From Lysinibacillus sphaericus (GTDB taxonomy: Bacteria; Bacillota; Bacilli; Bacillales_A; Planococcaceae): a stretch of 64,000 nucleotides of DNA. Made by a program: the position numbers and the translations under genes. The notes below the pieces were generated by a model. The model saw only the letters and a list, made by a program, of their open reading frames with translations, did not search any database and was not told where the DNA came from. The DNA is taken from the NCBI RefSeq assembly GCF_006864135.1, contig NZ_SADV01000003.1, positions 1 to 64,000 of the forward strand, given 5' to 3'. This document shows, in pieces, positions 15,914 through 25,184 of this stretch (positions within the stretch are counted from its first letter, which is position 1; the number at the start of each line of letters is the position of its first letter).

Positions 15914-17107
15914 TTGGCACGTGTTTTATTTATTAACGGTGGATCAGAAGGACATATCAATCCAACTATTGGCGTTGTGCAGGAGTTAATTTCGCGTGGA
16001 GAAGAGGTCGTGTTCTTTACGATAGACGCTTTTCGAGAGCGTATTGAGAAGACGGGAGCGACTGTGCGCACATTTGATGGTCAAAAATTTATCAAAGCTT
16101 TTATTTCAGGTGGAAGAAATCATTTACTTGAAAGGGTCAATGGACTTTTACTTACTGCAGATGTCGTCATACCTAGCGTTCTTGAACAGATTAAAGGAGA
16201 ACATTTTGATTACATCATCCACGATTCTATGTTTGGCTGTGGCTATTTACTTGCCAAAATCCTTAAGCTTCCAGCAATCAGTTCATGTACATCTTTTGCC
16301 GAGACTAAACAATCATTTGATAAAACATTAGAACATCTTTCAAATAATATTCCAACCGAAGTTTTAAAAAAGGTGAACGATGATTTTCAACAGCTAACAG
16401 CAAAAATTAAAGAAAAATATGGCGTTGAAATCCATTCACCTTATGAAGTTTTTTGTAATCCCGCACCACTTACAATCGTTTATACAACGAGGGAATTTCA
16501 ACTTAACGGAGAAGCATTTGATCAATCCTATAAATTTGTAGGCCCATCCATTTCTTCACGATCCACACAAGAAGATTTCGACTTTACTGCAATCGAAGGT
16601 AAAAGCCCCATTTACATTTCACTCGGTACAGTCTTAAATCAAGCTATTGATTTCTATAAACTTTGTTTTAAGGCATTTGGAAAAACTGAGCATACCGTTG
16701 TTATGTCTATTGGAGGACAAACAAAACTTGATGAATTGGGAGAAATTCCTGACAACTTCATTGTAAAACCTTATGTTCCACAAACCCAATTGCTAAAATA
16801 CACTAAATTATTTATCACACACGGCGGCATGAACAGTACGAATGAAGCGCTCTATAACGGGGTTCCGCTAATCGTTATCCCACTTAGTGCGGATCAGCCT
16901 TTAATCGCTCAGCAGGTAACCACTATCGGAGCAGGTATTCAATTACAAATGGGAAGTTTGACGGCAACTCAACTATATGAAGCTGCAGATCGTGTGCTTC
17001 ACACCCCTTCCTTCCATATAGCTGTTGCAAATATTAAAGACTCCTTCCAAAAATCAGGTGGGTATCACAAAGCTGTCGATGAGATTTTCAAATTTACAAG
17101 TCAATAG
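15914..17107 (+). CDS. Macrolide-type UDP-glycosyltransferase (MGT family, YjiC-like)
   Basis: 397 residues, GT-B fold. N-terminal acceptor half begins ARVLFINGGSEGHINPTIGV; the C-terminal donor-binding half has PIYISLGTVLN and the nucleotide-sugar motif FITHGGMNSTNEALYNGVPL followed by ADQPLIAQQV. Family members transfer glucose to macrolides, flavonoids or other small hydroxyl compounds in the cytoplasm. The start is taken as TTG at 15914 since AAGGAG lies 8 nt before it; GTG at 15905 overlaps that site. A good terminator follows. Confidence 0.9.
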   Translation: MARVLFINGGSEGHINPTIGVVQELISRGEEVVFFTIDAFRERIEKTGATVRTFDGQKFIKAFISGGRNHLLERVNGLLLTADVVIPSVLEQIKGEHFDYIIHDSMFGCGYLLAKILKLPAISSCTSFAETKQSFDKTLEHLSNNIPTEVLKKVNDDFQQLTAKIKEKYGVEIHSPYEVFCNPAPLTIVYTTREFQLNGEAFDQSYKFVGPSISSRSTQEDFDFTAIEGKSPIYISLGTVLNQAIDFYKLCFKAFGKTEHTVVMSIGGQTKLDELGEIPDNFIVKPYVPQTQLLKYTKLFITHGGMNSTNEALYNGVPLIVIPLSADQPLIAQQVTTIGAGIQLQMGSLTATQLYEAADRVLHTPSFHIAVANIKDSFQKSGGYHKAVDEIFKFTSQ

Positions 17108-17123
17108 GATATATAAATTTATT

Positions 17124-17152
17124 AGCTACCATCATTGGTGGCTTTTTTTATG
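17124..17152 (+). terminator. Terminator of the glycosyltransferase gene
   Basis: AGCTACCA and TGGTGGCT with a 4-nt loop, then TTTTTTT. Confidence 0.85.
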
Positions 17153-17228
17153 TAGATAAAAAAGCTAGGACAACATCCCAGCTCTTTGCACGTACCTTGA
17201 AAAAGAAGAAGCTACGAATCACCATTTA

Positions 17229-17678
17229 TTAATGTAATCGATCATCAAACATTAATTGTATTTGAATACCGAACGGGTCCTCAAGTATCCCATATGCTTT
17301 ACTAAAAACATTACTTGATAACGGAACAATAATTCTTACTCTCTCATCTGTCGTCAAGCTCTTGTAAAAATGTTCGATTTCTTCTAAGTCCGCACTTTGT
17401 ATACACAATGAGGTGTTGTTCCCTACTACATATTTTTCTGTGACATCCATTGTATTCTCTGCCATCATTATCTTTGTTTTCCCGATTGTTAAGACGGAAT
17501 GCGTAATATAATGTTTATTCTCCTCAGTAATGTGCAGCGAGCTATCATGTTTTGCCATGTCTTCATAGGTAACGAGTAACAATTCCTGCGCATTAAAATG
17601 TTTTTTGTAAAAATCAACTGCTTCCTTAGCTTTGCCGTTCATGGATAAGAAAACGGCTACTTCTAATGTTGTACTCAT
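17229..17678 (-). CDS. VOC family protein (PhnB-like)
   Basis: 149 residues. EVAVFLSMNGKAKEAVDFYK, ITHSVLTIGKTKIMMAE and AYGILEDPFGIQIQLMF match the PhnB/glyoxalase-like VOC domain. Such proteins are metal-dependent isomerases, dioxygenases or antibiotic-binding proteins; specificity is not apparent. Start at 17678 has AAGGGAG upstream; the upstream ATG would add 16 residues without a ribosome site. It is divergent from the WYL-type regulator at 17977, which probably controls it. Confidence 0.85.
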   Translation of the reverse strand: MSTTLEVAVFLSMNGKAKEAVDFYKKHFNAQELLLVTYEDMAKHDSSLHITEENKHYITHSVLTIGKTKIMMAENTMDVTEKYVVGNNTSLCIQSADLEEIEHFYKSLTTDERVRIIVPLSSNVFSKAYGILEDPFGIQIQLMFDDRLH

Positions 17679-17871
17679 AGTATCAATCTCCCTTTTAAAT
17701 ATTGATTTTAGGAAATATTTTATCAATTGATATTACCTTGACCTTATTTTAAGATATAAAGGTGTCAAAACATGATACCTTTATTCAGTAAAAGACTCCT
17801 ACTTTTCCAAAGATTTTGCGATGATTGCAGATATGAATCCTTTTTCAGGTGTTCCAAACACCTACTGAATG

Positions 17872-17965
17872 AAGATAAAGCCTCCGGCGGATGTCACGGA
17901 TTTTCAAGGGAATGAATTGTGCTCGTACAATTCAACATCCAGACACCATGACCGTCGAAATTATT
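17872..17965. repeat. Structured, GC-richer intergenic element
   Basis: A nested dyad: GGATGT (17889-17894) with ACATCC (17935-17940), and inside it GAATTGT (17914-17920) with ACAATTC (17927-17933). The start CCTCCGGCGG is unusual in this AT-rich region and the segment resembles dispersed repeats that I recall from Lysinibacillus genomes. Only one copy is in the window. Confidence 0.4.
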
Positions 17966-17976
17966 AGGAGATTCAC

Positions 17977-18915
17977 ATGAAAAAATCAGAAAGATTAAAT
18001 GACATGATTAGATATTTGAACAGTCATGAGTACTTTAATTTAAGTGATCTAATGGCTAAATACAATATTTCCAAAAGTACGGCTCTTCGTGATATTAGTT
18101 CATTAGAACAATTAGGTATGCCTATTTTTGCTGAGCATGGTAGGCATGGACGTTATGGTATTTTAAAAAATAGACTGTTATCCCCTATTATTTTTACAAT
18201 TGATGAAGTATATGCTCTGTACTTTGCCATGCTGACATTAGAATCTTATCAATCAACCCCATTCCATTTAAGCGTTCATAAACTTAATGAAAAGTTCGAA
18301 AACTGTCTATCTAACAATCAAATACAACAAATTCACAAAATGAAAAAAGTTCTACAATTTGAAGTAAATCAGCATAATAATATTAGCCGTTTTTTAGATA
18401 AAATTTTAAAAAGTATTCTTACTGAAAGTAGCTGTAAGATTCATTATTTGAAAAATAACGAGCAAAAAAGTTACCATATTCAATTTTTCAAAATTTCCGC
18501 TAGGTTTGGTCAATGGTACGCTACTGGAATAGACTTCAATACAAAAAAATATAGAGTTTTCAGATGTGATAGAATCACTTTTATTGAAGAACAGGATGTG
18601 AACTTTCGCTTTTCTTTAGATGAACTTATTAATCGTTCATTAGAAATTTATCAATCCGAGGAGAGTATTGACTTTGAGGTAGAAATTTTAGCAGCAGCAA
18701 AGGATATTTTTTATAAAGAACATTATCCTTCCATGACATTAGAAATTGAAAATAAAACAGTCGTGAAGGGATTTTATAATCCTGGAGAAGAGGAGTTTAT
18801 CGCTAACTATTTTATAAGGTACGGTCAAACTATTATTTCAGTAAAGCCTGAATCATTAAAACAAATGATTCAGGCTAAAGTAGAAAGCCTCTTAGATCAC
18901 TTCAAAAAATTATAA
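17977..18915 (+). CDS. WYL-domain, DeoR-type helix-turn-helix regulator (YafY-like)
   Basis: 312 residues. N-terminal HTH_11: LSDLMAKYNISKSTALRDIS; middle WYL-like domain with IHYLKNNEQKSYHIQFFKIS, WYATGIDFNTKKYRVFRCDR and ITFIEE; C-terminal WCX-like part. These repressors or activators bind nucleotides or other ligands through the WYL pocket. AGGAG precedes the ATG. It faces away from the VOC gene, a common pairing, so that gene is the likely target. Confidence 0.87.
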   Translation: MKKSERLNDMIRYLNSHEYFNLSDLMAKYNISKSTALRDISSLEQLGMPIFAEHGRHGRYGILKNRLLSPIIFTIDEVYALYFAMLTLESYQSTPFHLSVHKLNEKFENCLSNNQIQQIHKMKKVLQFEVNQHNNISRFLDKILKSILTESSCKIHYLKNNEQKSYHIQFFKISARFGQWYATGIDFNTKKYRVFRCDRITFIEEQDVNFRFSLDELINRSLEIYQSEESIDFEVEILAAAKDIFYKEHYPSMTLEIENKTVVKGFYNPGEEEFIANYFIRYGQTIISVKPESLKQMIQAKVESLLDHFKKL

Positions 18916-19217
18916 TTTTTGGGGTTGCCCAGCTGAGTATAAATGATTTTAATAGATAAAGAAAAGGAGAAAAACGTAAAGTCTTTTCTCTTAAAAAACA
19001 GCTATGCTTTACAATCATCTGTCATTAATCAATTTACAATCGCTACTATCGGGAATGTGTTAAATGCTGTTAGAATTGCAACAATAGGTGCAACACTAAT
19101 TCTTAATATTTCATCATTTCCACCTTATCGTTGAATTCAGTTCGGTACATTCAAAAACACAACGAATATCAAAACCCCTTTTCATTCTTCACTATAATTA
19201 ATAAATAGGAGTGATAC
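18916..19217. other. Intergenic region, no supported gene
   Basis: A 63-codon frame at 18943-19134 has no ribosome site and no familiar sequence. Nothing else is recognised apart from GAGTGATAC, the ribosome site of the next gene. Confidence 0.4.
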
Positions 19218-20303
19218 ATGATGAACAACATGATTCAAGATATGATTGATTGGATTGAAGAGCATCTGTTTGAGGGGTTTTCTCTAATGAAACTAAGTGA
19301 AGCAATGGGCTATTCTTCTTATTACTGTTCTTTTAAATTTCATCAAATAACAGGCATTAGCATTAAACGCTATATGACCCTTAGAAAAACCTATCTTTCA
19401 TCAATCTCTCTTAGGGACACAGATGAAAGGATAATTGAGATAGCAATCAAGCATGGCTATTCATCGCAAGAAGCATTTTCTCGTGCTTTCAAAGAAATAT
19501 TCGGTGTGACCCCCAATGCTTTTCGTTTATGTCCTAAACCATTGCAATCTTATGTAAAACTCACTATGAATGAAGCGAGGGGTTATTATATGGATATTTC
19601 GAAAAAATTAAGAATTGAAGATTTACAAAAGCATGTGGATCATCGTTTTGATTATGAAGTATTGAACATTTTAAATGGACAAATGATGTACGAACAATTC
19701 AGTTCTCAACAATTAATGGGAAAAAGCGATTACGCACCTTTTAATGAAGCTATGTGTGTATCCGAAACCGTTAAAACTATTTTTGGCGATTCATTCAAAC
19801 AGGTTCGAGCAGCAGCCCATAAAGTCTCCCTTACGGAATACGAAACAATTACAGTTGCACCACTCGAAAAGACCTTATTTTCAAAAAAATATCAATGTAT
19901 CGTTCTTTGGTTTGGTGAAGATATGTTCTGTCAGATGAATTTAATAACGATCTTAGCTTATTTAGAACAGATTTCATTTAAAGGAACTATTTATTATCAT
20001 GCTGTAAGTGAGCAAACATATGATGTGAAAGAAACCGAAATAACACTAGGTAACTATTATGATATATACAAAGCAGTGTTATTGGAACACCGTATGCCCT
20101 ATGTAGAATTGCTCCCTGTTATGTATCAAGGAATTAAATTGTATTTAGAATTGTTGCAAAGCGATAACGAAATAACAAAATACATTCAAACATATTACCA
20201 TCTTCCTCACCGTGAAATCGTTCGAAACTTACTGCATCTTTTCCCTCAATACGGTTTAGGGGATTCTCAATATTTCGCATTAATTAAAGCAACACAAAAA
20301 TAA
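19218..20303 (+). CDS. AraC-family regulator fused to a large C-terminal domain
   Basis: 361 residues. The AraC DNA-binding domain occupies the first 110 (LSEAMGYSSYYCSFKFHQIT, IIEIAIKHGYSSQEAFSRAF, FGVTPNAFR). The rest, beginning about residue 115, has VLWFGEDMFCQMNLITILAY and a long helical tail; it recalls DUF1835-type domains but I am unsure. AGGAGTG precedes ATGATG, either of which may be the start. It could sense a metabolite and regulate the downstream GrpB gene, but that is a guess. Confidence 0.82.
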   Translation: MMNNMIQDMIDWIEEHLFEGFSLMKLSEAMGYSSYYCSFKFHQITGISIKRYMTLRKTYLSSISLRDTDERIIEIAIKHGYSSQEAFSRAFKEIFGVTPNAFRLCPKPLQSYVKLTMNEARGYYMDISKKLRIEDLQKHVDHRFDYEVLNILNGQMMYEQFSSQQLMGKSDYAPFNEAMCVSETVKTIFGDSFKQVRAAAHKVSLTEYETITVAPLEKTLFSKKYQCIVLWFGEDMFCQMNLITILAYLEQISFKGTIYYHAVSEQTYDVKETEITLGNYYDIYKAVLLEHRMPYVELLPVMYQGIKLYLELLQSDNEITKYIQTYYHLPHREIVRNLLHLFPQYGLGDSQYFALIKATQK

Positions 20304-20332
20304 AGATTGAGTGTTGCTTTCCTCCACTTTAG

Positions 20333-20366
20333 AGTGATGAAGAGTTGCTTCAAAACCTTCATCACT
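20333..20366 (+). terminator. Hairpin after the AraC gene
   Basis: AGTGATGAAG (20333-20342) and CTTCATCACT (20357-20366), perfect 10 bp, but followed by ATGAAAAAA rather than T, so termination is doubtful. Confidence 0.45.
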
Positions 20367-20515
20367 ATGAAAAAACGAACACCTACTTTTTTAGAGAAAA
20401 GTAAAATATTCTTTATTTTCTTACAACATCATTGACAATGCATCAAATTTCTTATATTTTGTAATAATGCGTAAATTTGTCAAGTGGCATAAAAACAAAG
20501 AATGAGGTGTCTTAA

Positions 20516-21037
20516 ATGAGGATTATAAAAGTTGTAGATCATAACCACAATTGGAGCAACGACTATCAGAAAGAGGAACGTTCAATTAGGGCGATCCTTC
20601 AAGAAGAATTGGTGAATTGTTTTCATATTGGAAGCACATCAGTTCCAGGTTTAAAAGCAAAACCAATTATTGATATTTTACTAGTAGTCAATGATATTCA
20701 TAAATTGGAGTCATTTTCTAAGCAATTTCAAGAGATTGGCTACAAAGTTAAGGGCGAATTCGGGATAACAGGAAGAAGATATTTCCGTAAAGGTGGCGAT
20801 CATCGCACACACCAAATTCACGCTTTTCAATATAACAACATTGCAGAAATAGAAAGACATTTAGCATTTAGAGACTACCTTCGAGAGCATCCCGAAGTTT
20901 GCAGGCAGTATGGAGAAATAAAGAGCCAACTTGCCAAGCAGTATCCAAATGATATTGATGGCTATTGTAACGGGAAAGACGATTTTGTCAAAAGTGTTGA
21001 AAAAGAGGCTATTAAATGGCATTGGTCTGTCCGTTAA
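20516..21037 (+). CDS. GrpB family protein (UPF0157)
   Basis: 173 residues with the nucleotidyltransferase-like core HIGSTSVPGLKAKPIIDIL and later THQIHAFQYNN and RHLAFRDYLREHPE, all hallmarks of GrpB/UPF0157. These proteins belong to the polymerase-beta-like superfamily; some are fused to dephospho-CoA kinase, but the stand-alone function is not established. AGGTG precedes the ATG. Confidence 0.92.
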   Translation: MRIIKVVDHNHNWSNDYQKEERSIRAILQEELVNCFHIGSTSVPGLKAKPIIDILLVVNDIHKLESFSKQFQEIGYKVKGEFGITGRRYFRKGGDHRTHQIHAFQYNNIAEIERHLAFRDYLREHPEVCRQYGEIKSQLAKQYPNDIDGYCNGKDDFVKSVEKEAIKWHWSVR

Positions 21038-21337
21038 TATCGATAACCATTTAGTGGCTGTCCTTGAATGCTCACTTTACTATTAAGAATTTAGGATATT
21101 GAATATTTATCGGACAATATTTTATACGCGGGTGTAATGAATGAAAAAACCGTAGCCTTCTAAAATACTATTTAGGGGGCAAATAAAAATAATTTTAATA
21201 AATTAAATCAAAAACGTATCGAGACGAGTATTTTGAGCATTATTTAACCTGCAAACAACATTTAGTATGACGTCGAAAATAGATATTCGCATTCTATATA
21301 TAAACATAATCCCGCTATAATCTGCTTCTTTTGTAGG

Positions 21338-21366
21338 AAGCGTTCCTGCTTATTACGGGAACGCTT
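21338..21366. terminator. Hairpin at the end of the DUF418 gene
   Basis: AAGCGTTCC and GGAACGCTT, perfect 9 bp, located 41 nt beyond the minus-strand stop at 21407. No strong T tract. The rest of 21038-21406 shows nothing recognisable. Confidence 0.5.
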
Positions 21367-21406
21367 TCGAATCTCCCCATATGTAACAAACATTCACTTC
21401 CGCTGA

Positions 21407-22501
21407 CTAATTTGTCATTTTTCTCATCACCCACTCAATCGGTCCTCTGTTAAATTTTTTGCTCCATAAAACAGAAAATAAAATACTCGCTACGAAAAAC
21501 AATAGTGTAAATACTAATGAAAATGCTAACGTCTGGTTTTCTAACCTATTTAACAATGCCAATATACCAACACCGATGAATACATGGCTTACATAATGGG
21601 TTAATGTTAATTGTCCTGTTTGAATAAGTGATTGTATCAACCTTTGCCCAGCAAACTTTTCTACAATATAAATAGAAGCAACGATGACGATTGTCGTAGA
21701 AGCTGAATTTGATAAGATATATAAAATGTTTGGTGGAATTGGCCCTGTTTGAAACAAGAATTCTGCACTGTTGACATCCAACATCGTTAGAGATAGGCGC
21801 ATTAAAACTTGTGAAAGTACCTCTATAGTTATGAGAGAAAATATAGAAATAAACAACATTTTGTTTCTTATCGCTTTCTCCGATAAATTCAGTCTGCCAA
21901 GAATCATTCCAAGTAAAAAGAAACAGACCCACGGGAATACTGGGTGATACCCATTAAACAAAAGATTTCTGATAAAGCCTTCTATTGTCCAAAAATCAAG
22001 GTATTCCATAAATGGTTGATCTGGATGCCATCCCTTCAAATAATTCATCTTCACTTGTAAGACTTGCGAGGTGAATAAAATAATACTAGATAGGATGATC
22101 ATGCGCTTTGTAGAAGCTACGATAAGAAAGGATGCAATCAGCATATAAATACCATAATAATGGAGGATATCTCCAGTCCAATCCGCCACATAGAAAAGTA
22201 AACCTAAAATGAAAAGAAAAGCGGAACGTTTCGATAATTTCAACCTATTTTCTTTAATAGTAGAAAGGTCTCCGCCATTTCTAGCTTTTCTTGTCATCAA
22301 AGCAACTCCGATACCCGCCAGCGTCACAAAAGTGGCAGATGCTCTTCCTTCGAAAAGTCCAGTAAACCATATGAGCCAATCCGAGCCCCTTCCTGTTGCT
22401 CCCATAATAATTTTAAAGTTGACTATCAGCATCCCAAACATAGCCAAGGCTCGAGCAAAATCTAATCCTTCAATCCGTTTAGATTGTAACTGTTCGGTCA
22501 T
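21407..22501 (-). CDS. DUF418 membrane protein (YeiB-like)
   Basis: 364 residues, about ten membrane helices. N-terminal RIEGLDFARALAMFGMLIVN and C-terminal GQLTLTHYVSHVFIG plus RGPIEWVMRKMT are the DUF418 marks. The family is related to heparan-glucosaminide and acyltransferase-3 membrane enzymes, and is thought to move acyl groups or solutes; no substrate is known. GGAGG precedes the ATG. Its promoter carries a 19-bp spacer matching that of the divergent MerR gene at 22782, so it is the likely regulated target. A second DUF418 gene is at 51514. Confidence 0.9.
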   Translation of the reverse strand: MTEQLQSKRIEGLDFARALAMFGMLIVNFKIIMGATGRGSDWLIWFTGLFEGRASATFVTLAGIGVALMTRKARNGGDLSTIKENRLKLSKRSAFLFILGLLFYVADWTGDILHYYGIYMLIASFLIVASTKRMIILSSIILFTSQVLQVKMNYLKGWHPDQPFMEYLDFWTIEGFIRNLLFNGYHPVFPWVCFFLLGMILGRLNLSEKAIRNKMLFISIFSLITIEVLSQVLMRLSLTMLDVNSAEFLFQTGPIPPNILYILSNSASTTIVIVASIYIVEKFAGQRLIQSLIQTGQLTLTHYVSHVFIGVGILALLNRLENQTLAFSLVFTLLFFVASILFSVLWSKKFNRGPIEWVMRKMTN

Positions 22502-22545
22502 AAATGTTCCTCCTTATGTTATAGCGCTCTGCTTAATACATCATC

Positions 22546-22576
22546 AATATAAACTATAGGGTTGACCTAATGTCAA
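22546..22576 (-). promoter_or_regulatory. MerR-type promoter/operator of the DUF418 gene
   Basis: On the minus strand TTGACA (22576-22571), 19-nt spacer TTAGGTCAACCCTATAGTT, TATATT (22551-22546). A 19-bp spacer with an internal dyad (TTAGG…CCTA) is the mark of MerR-activated promoters. Confidence 0.8.
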
Positions 22577-22729
22577 ACCGACTTTTTTTGCCCAACTCAC
22601 AATTCATTTGCCCGTTATAACCTACACAGCGCAAATCCATTATTTAGCTTTATCACATGGAATTTATGTCTACAAATGCTTCCATTCCTCTTATTATCAA
22701 TGATTACTGTTTTATCCTAGGTTTATTGT

Positions 22730-22760
22730 TTGACATTAGGCTAGCCCTAAAGTTTATATT
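22730..22760 (+). promoter_or_regulatory. MerR-type promoter/operator of the merR gene
   Basis: TTGACA (22730-22735), 19-nt spacer TTAGGCTAGCCCTAAAGTT, TATATT (22755-22760), 21 nt before the ATG. Nearly the same as the divergent DUF418 promoter. Confidence 0.82.
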
Positions 22761-22781
22761 TATCTAGAGAAGAGGGATATT

Positions 22782-23510
22782 ATGGATGAAACAATTACAA
22801 TAAATCAATTGGCTAAAATATTTCATATTAGTCATCATCAAATACGATATTACGAAGAAAAAGGGCTCTTATTTCCATCCTTCACGGATAATAATAGGTA
22901 TCGAAAATATTCTCTGAAGGAAATTTATCAACTTGCTCAAATATTAATGTTGAGAAACTTAAATCTGTCAATCGCACAAATTAAAGACATGTTAACTTCG
23001 TATGAAAAAAATGATTATTTGAATTTATTAAGAGAAAAATCAAAAGAACTTTCAGACGAAATAAACAAACTACAAAAGATTAAAAAGGCAATTGATCACC
23101 ATTATGTAAATATTACAAACAAAAAAGTAAATTCAATAAAATATTTAAAGGAAAGTCATTTAGAAAAAGTAATCACTTTAAAAACACAGGAAACTTTATC
23201 AGCGAAAGATTTTTTTAAATTACAATTATCAACGCAATTTTTTTATAATGATATTATTTATGTTTTTGAAGAAGATGAATATCATATATGTATAAAAACA
23301 GAACATAAAACTGATTTCATTATGAATGAAGGTAAATATAGTTCTCTATTTATGATTGGTGAAAATGATGATGAATTTGGGGAACAAATATTATCCATTA
23401 TCGACAAGAAAAATGCCCCTATATATGCAATGGAGCTGTCAAGTGGCATTTTTACTAATAGTAATATTCTTGAGTTAGAAGTTCTAATTCCAGAAAAAAG
23501 TGATATCTAA
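22782..23510 (+). CDS. MerR-family transcriptional regulator
   Basis: 242 residues. ITINQLAKIFHISHHQIRYY and the wing NRYRKYSLKEIYQL are classic MerR; a coiled coil covers about 75-115, and a C-terminal GyrI-like domain ends LELEVLIPEK. AGAGGG precedes the ATG. Paired promoters with the same 19-bp spacer sequence lie before this gene and before the divergent DUF418 gene, so I infer that it regulates both. Confidence 0.88.
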   Translation: MDETITINQLAKIFHISHHQIRYYEEKGLLFPSFTDNNRYRKYSLKEIYQLAQILMLRNLNLSIAQIKDMLTSYEKNDYLNLLREKSKELSDEINKLQKIKKAIDHHYVNITNKKVNSIKYLKESHLEKVITLKTQETLSAKDFFKLQLSTQFFYNDIIYVFEEDEYHICIKTEHKTDFIMNEGKYSSLFMIGENDDEFGEQILSIIDKKNAPIYAMELSSGIFTNSNILELEVLIPEKSDI

Positions 23511-23701
23511 TCAGTTTAATTTTTTGAATATTCACCACACGCTAGAATTTATAGTACAAACAACAAAGGGGTTAGAAAGCTGTTATTGCAGTAGGATTTT
23601 GCTCGAACTCATTTACAATCAAATGTGTATCTATCATTCAGGACTCAATTAGAACAGACGAACTCCGAATGACTCGAAATGGGTTAATAAATTATAGTGT
23701 T

Positions 23702-23750
23702 AACGGCTCGCATATTGAACAGAATCGTTCAACATGCGAGCCGTTTTTAC
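23702..23750 (+). terminator. Terminator between merR and SDR genes
   Basis: ACGGCTCGCAT…GAAC pairs with GTTC…ATGCGAGCCGT, then TTTTTAC. It can serve the merR gene and, less well, the convergent SDR gene. The 23511-23701 stretch otherwise shows nothing. Confidence 0.8.
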
Positions 23751-23755
23751 CTAAA

Positions 23756-24478
23756 TTATACATTCATATCTGTAATAGCAGGAATATTTATTTCCTTCAC
23801 ACATGAAACTGGTGATAAATTAATCACACATTGGACAATGGCTACAATATCTTGTACAGGAATACGTGTACCTTCATACAATTTAATTGCTTTTTCGGCC
23901 CCTTCTTCAAAAGGTACTTCGGCAGCCAGTTCTCCTGGATTAATACACGTTACAGTGATCTTATCTTCTCTCACATGCTCGCGTAAAGCATTTGTAATGC
24001 CTCGTAAGCCAAATTTAGATGTCACAAAGGAAACTTGTTTATTATTCGTATGATCCAAGCCTACTGTCGATCCTATTAAAATTATTTTTCCGTTTTCCGC
24101 CTGTCTTACATTAGGTAATAGAGCCTGAATATATGTAATTGTGGAAGTTAAATTAATATTAATTAAGTTTGCAATATCCCCAACTTCATCTTTATCAAAC
24201 GTATAGTCATCTTCAAAACCACGCTTTTCCCATACTCCAACATTGTAAATTAATACATCCATAGCAACGCCTTGTAAAGCTTCTTTTAAAGTAGAAATAT
24301 GTTGTTGACTTGATAAATCAATAGCCAGCCATTTACGAATGACGCCATCATTTATATCTAAACTACTTGGTCGTGTTCGAGACACCACCCAAACTGTATC
24401 CCCTTTTGTAGGTAACCCCTTTACAAATGCATCACCTAATCCTTGGCTTGCTCCAAATATTATAAAGTTCTTACTCAT
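23756..24478 (-). CDS. Short-chain dehydrogenase/reductase family protein
   Basis: 240 residues, Rossmann fold. Cofactor motif FGASQGLGDAFVKG, YNVGVWE in place of NNAG, IGSTVG with the catalytic Ser, then SFVTSKFGLRG and INPGELAAEVP. The usual YxxxK is FVTSK: the catalytic tyrosine is phenylalanine, while the lysine is kept. GGGGTG precedes the ATG. It may be a reduced-activity or binding member of the family, or the change may be normal for this subgroup. Confidence 0.85.
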   Translation of the reverse strand: MSKNFIIFGASQGLGDAFVKGLPTKGDTVWVVSRTRPSSLDINDGVIRKWLAIDLSSQQHISTLKEALQGVAMDVLIYNVGVWEKRGFEDDYTFDKDEVGDIANLININLTSTITYIQALLPNVRQAENGKIILIGSTVGLDHTNNKQVSFVTSKFGLRGITNALREHVREDKITVTCINPGELAAEVPFEEGAEKAIKLYEGTRIPVQDIVAIVQCVINLSPVSCVKEINIPAITDMNV

Positions 24479-24593
24479 CCAATCACCCCTTCTATATGAC
24501 TACAACGTAAGTATAGTTAAAACAAAAATTAGTAACAACTAATGTGATTTATGGAAATATTAAGGTGCTAAAAAGTATCGACGCCCATCCATT

Positions 24594-25125
24594 TTAAACT
24601 TCTTTCACCCAATACGTTGTGCAATCATCACTTCGATCTAAGAAACCATATGCAATTAAGTATCTTCTTATTGATACGTAATCACTATAAATAGGCTTTA
24701 AAATTGAATTTATTTCTTTTTCGTTATATTTACGCCCTACCTCAAACTTCGTTACAATGTATTGCCGTAAAATAATTTTTCGTTTTTCTTTACTTGAAAA
24801 CTTTCAATCGAAGCCATATTTAAAATACGTCGCTAGTACTTTATCTTTCTCGTCTTCTGTAATCGCATAACGCTCATCCACCTATGTTGCCCCCTTATGA
24901 ATTGACTCATTTACTTTTGTTGTTTCTAAAGCCTGCATAATTGCCAGAAAAACTTTTGCTTGTTTTTCTTTTTCTTTCAATTTAAATCGATGCTGTCGAA
25001 TTGTTGAAATGCTATTTGCAAAAGTGCTATTAACAATTTCCTTATCTTGTGCCCCTGTTGCAAATAGCTTAAGTAACGCTTCAAATACAGAGATGTGTTC
25101 ATTCTCGATATGGCGTTGGTTTATC
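24594..25125 (-). pseudogene. DUF2087-domain regulator, decayed
   Basis: On the minus strand the C-terminal domain is readable from DERYAITEDEKDKVLATYFK through EKEINSILKPIYSDYVSIRR to YLIAYGFLDRSDD and a stop at 24594: the DUF2087 fold found at the C-terminus of ArsR-like or LuxR-like regulators. It is preceded in the same frame by VFEALLKLFATGAQDKEIVN and STFANSISTIRQHRFK, a helix-turn-helix-like part. Two internal stops (before VDERY and in the GFD-KFSS stretch) break it. Confidence 0.75.
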
Positions 25126-25184
25126 TAAAAGAGAAGAAATCATTTGGACAATACAATCAAAACAATTCCTGATTTCACTGGATA

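Noticed and set aside
18943-19134. 63-codon frame after the WYL regulator
   Set aside because: No ribosome site and no familiar motif; more likely chance in AT-rich DNA.
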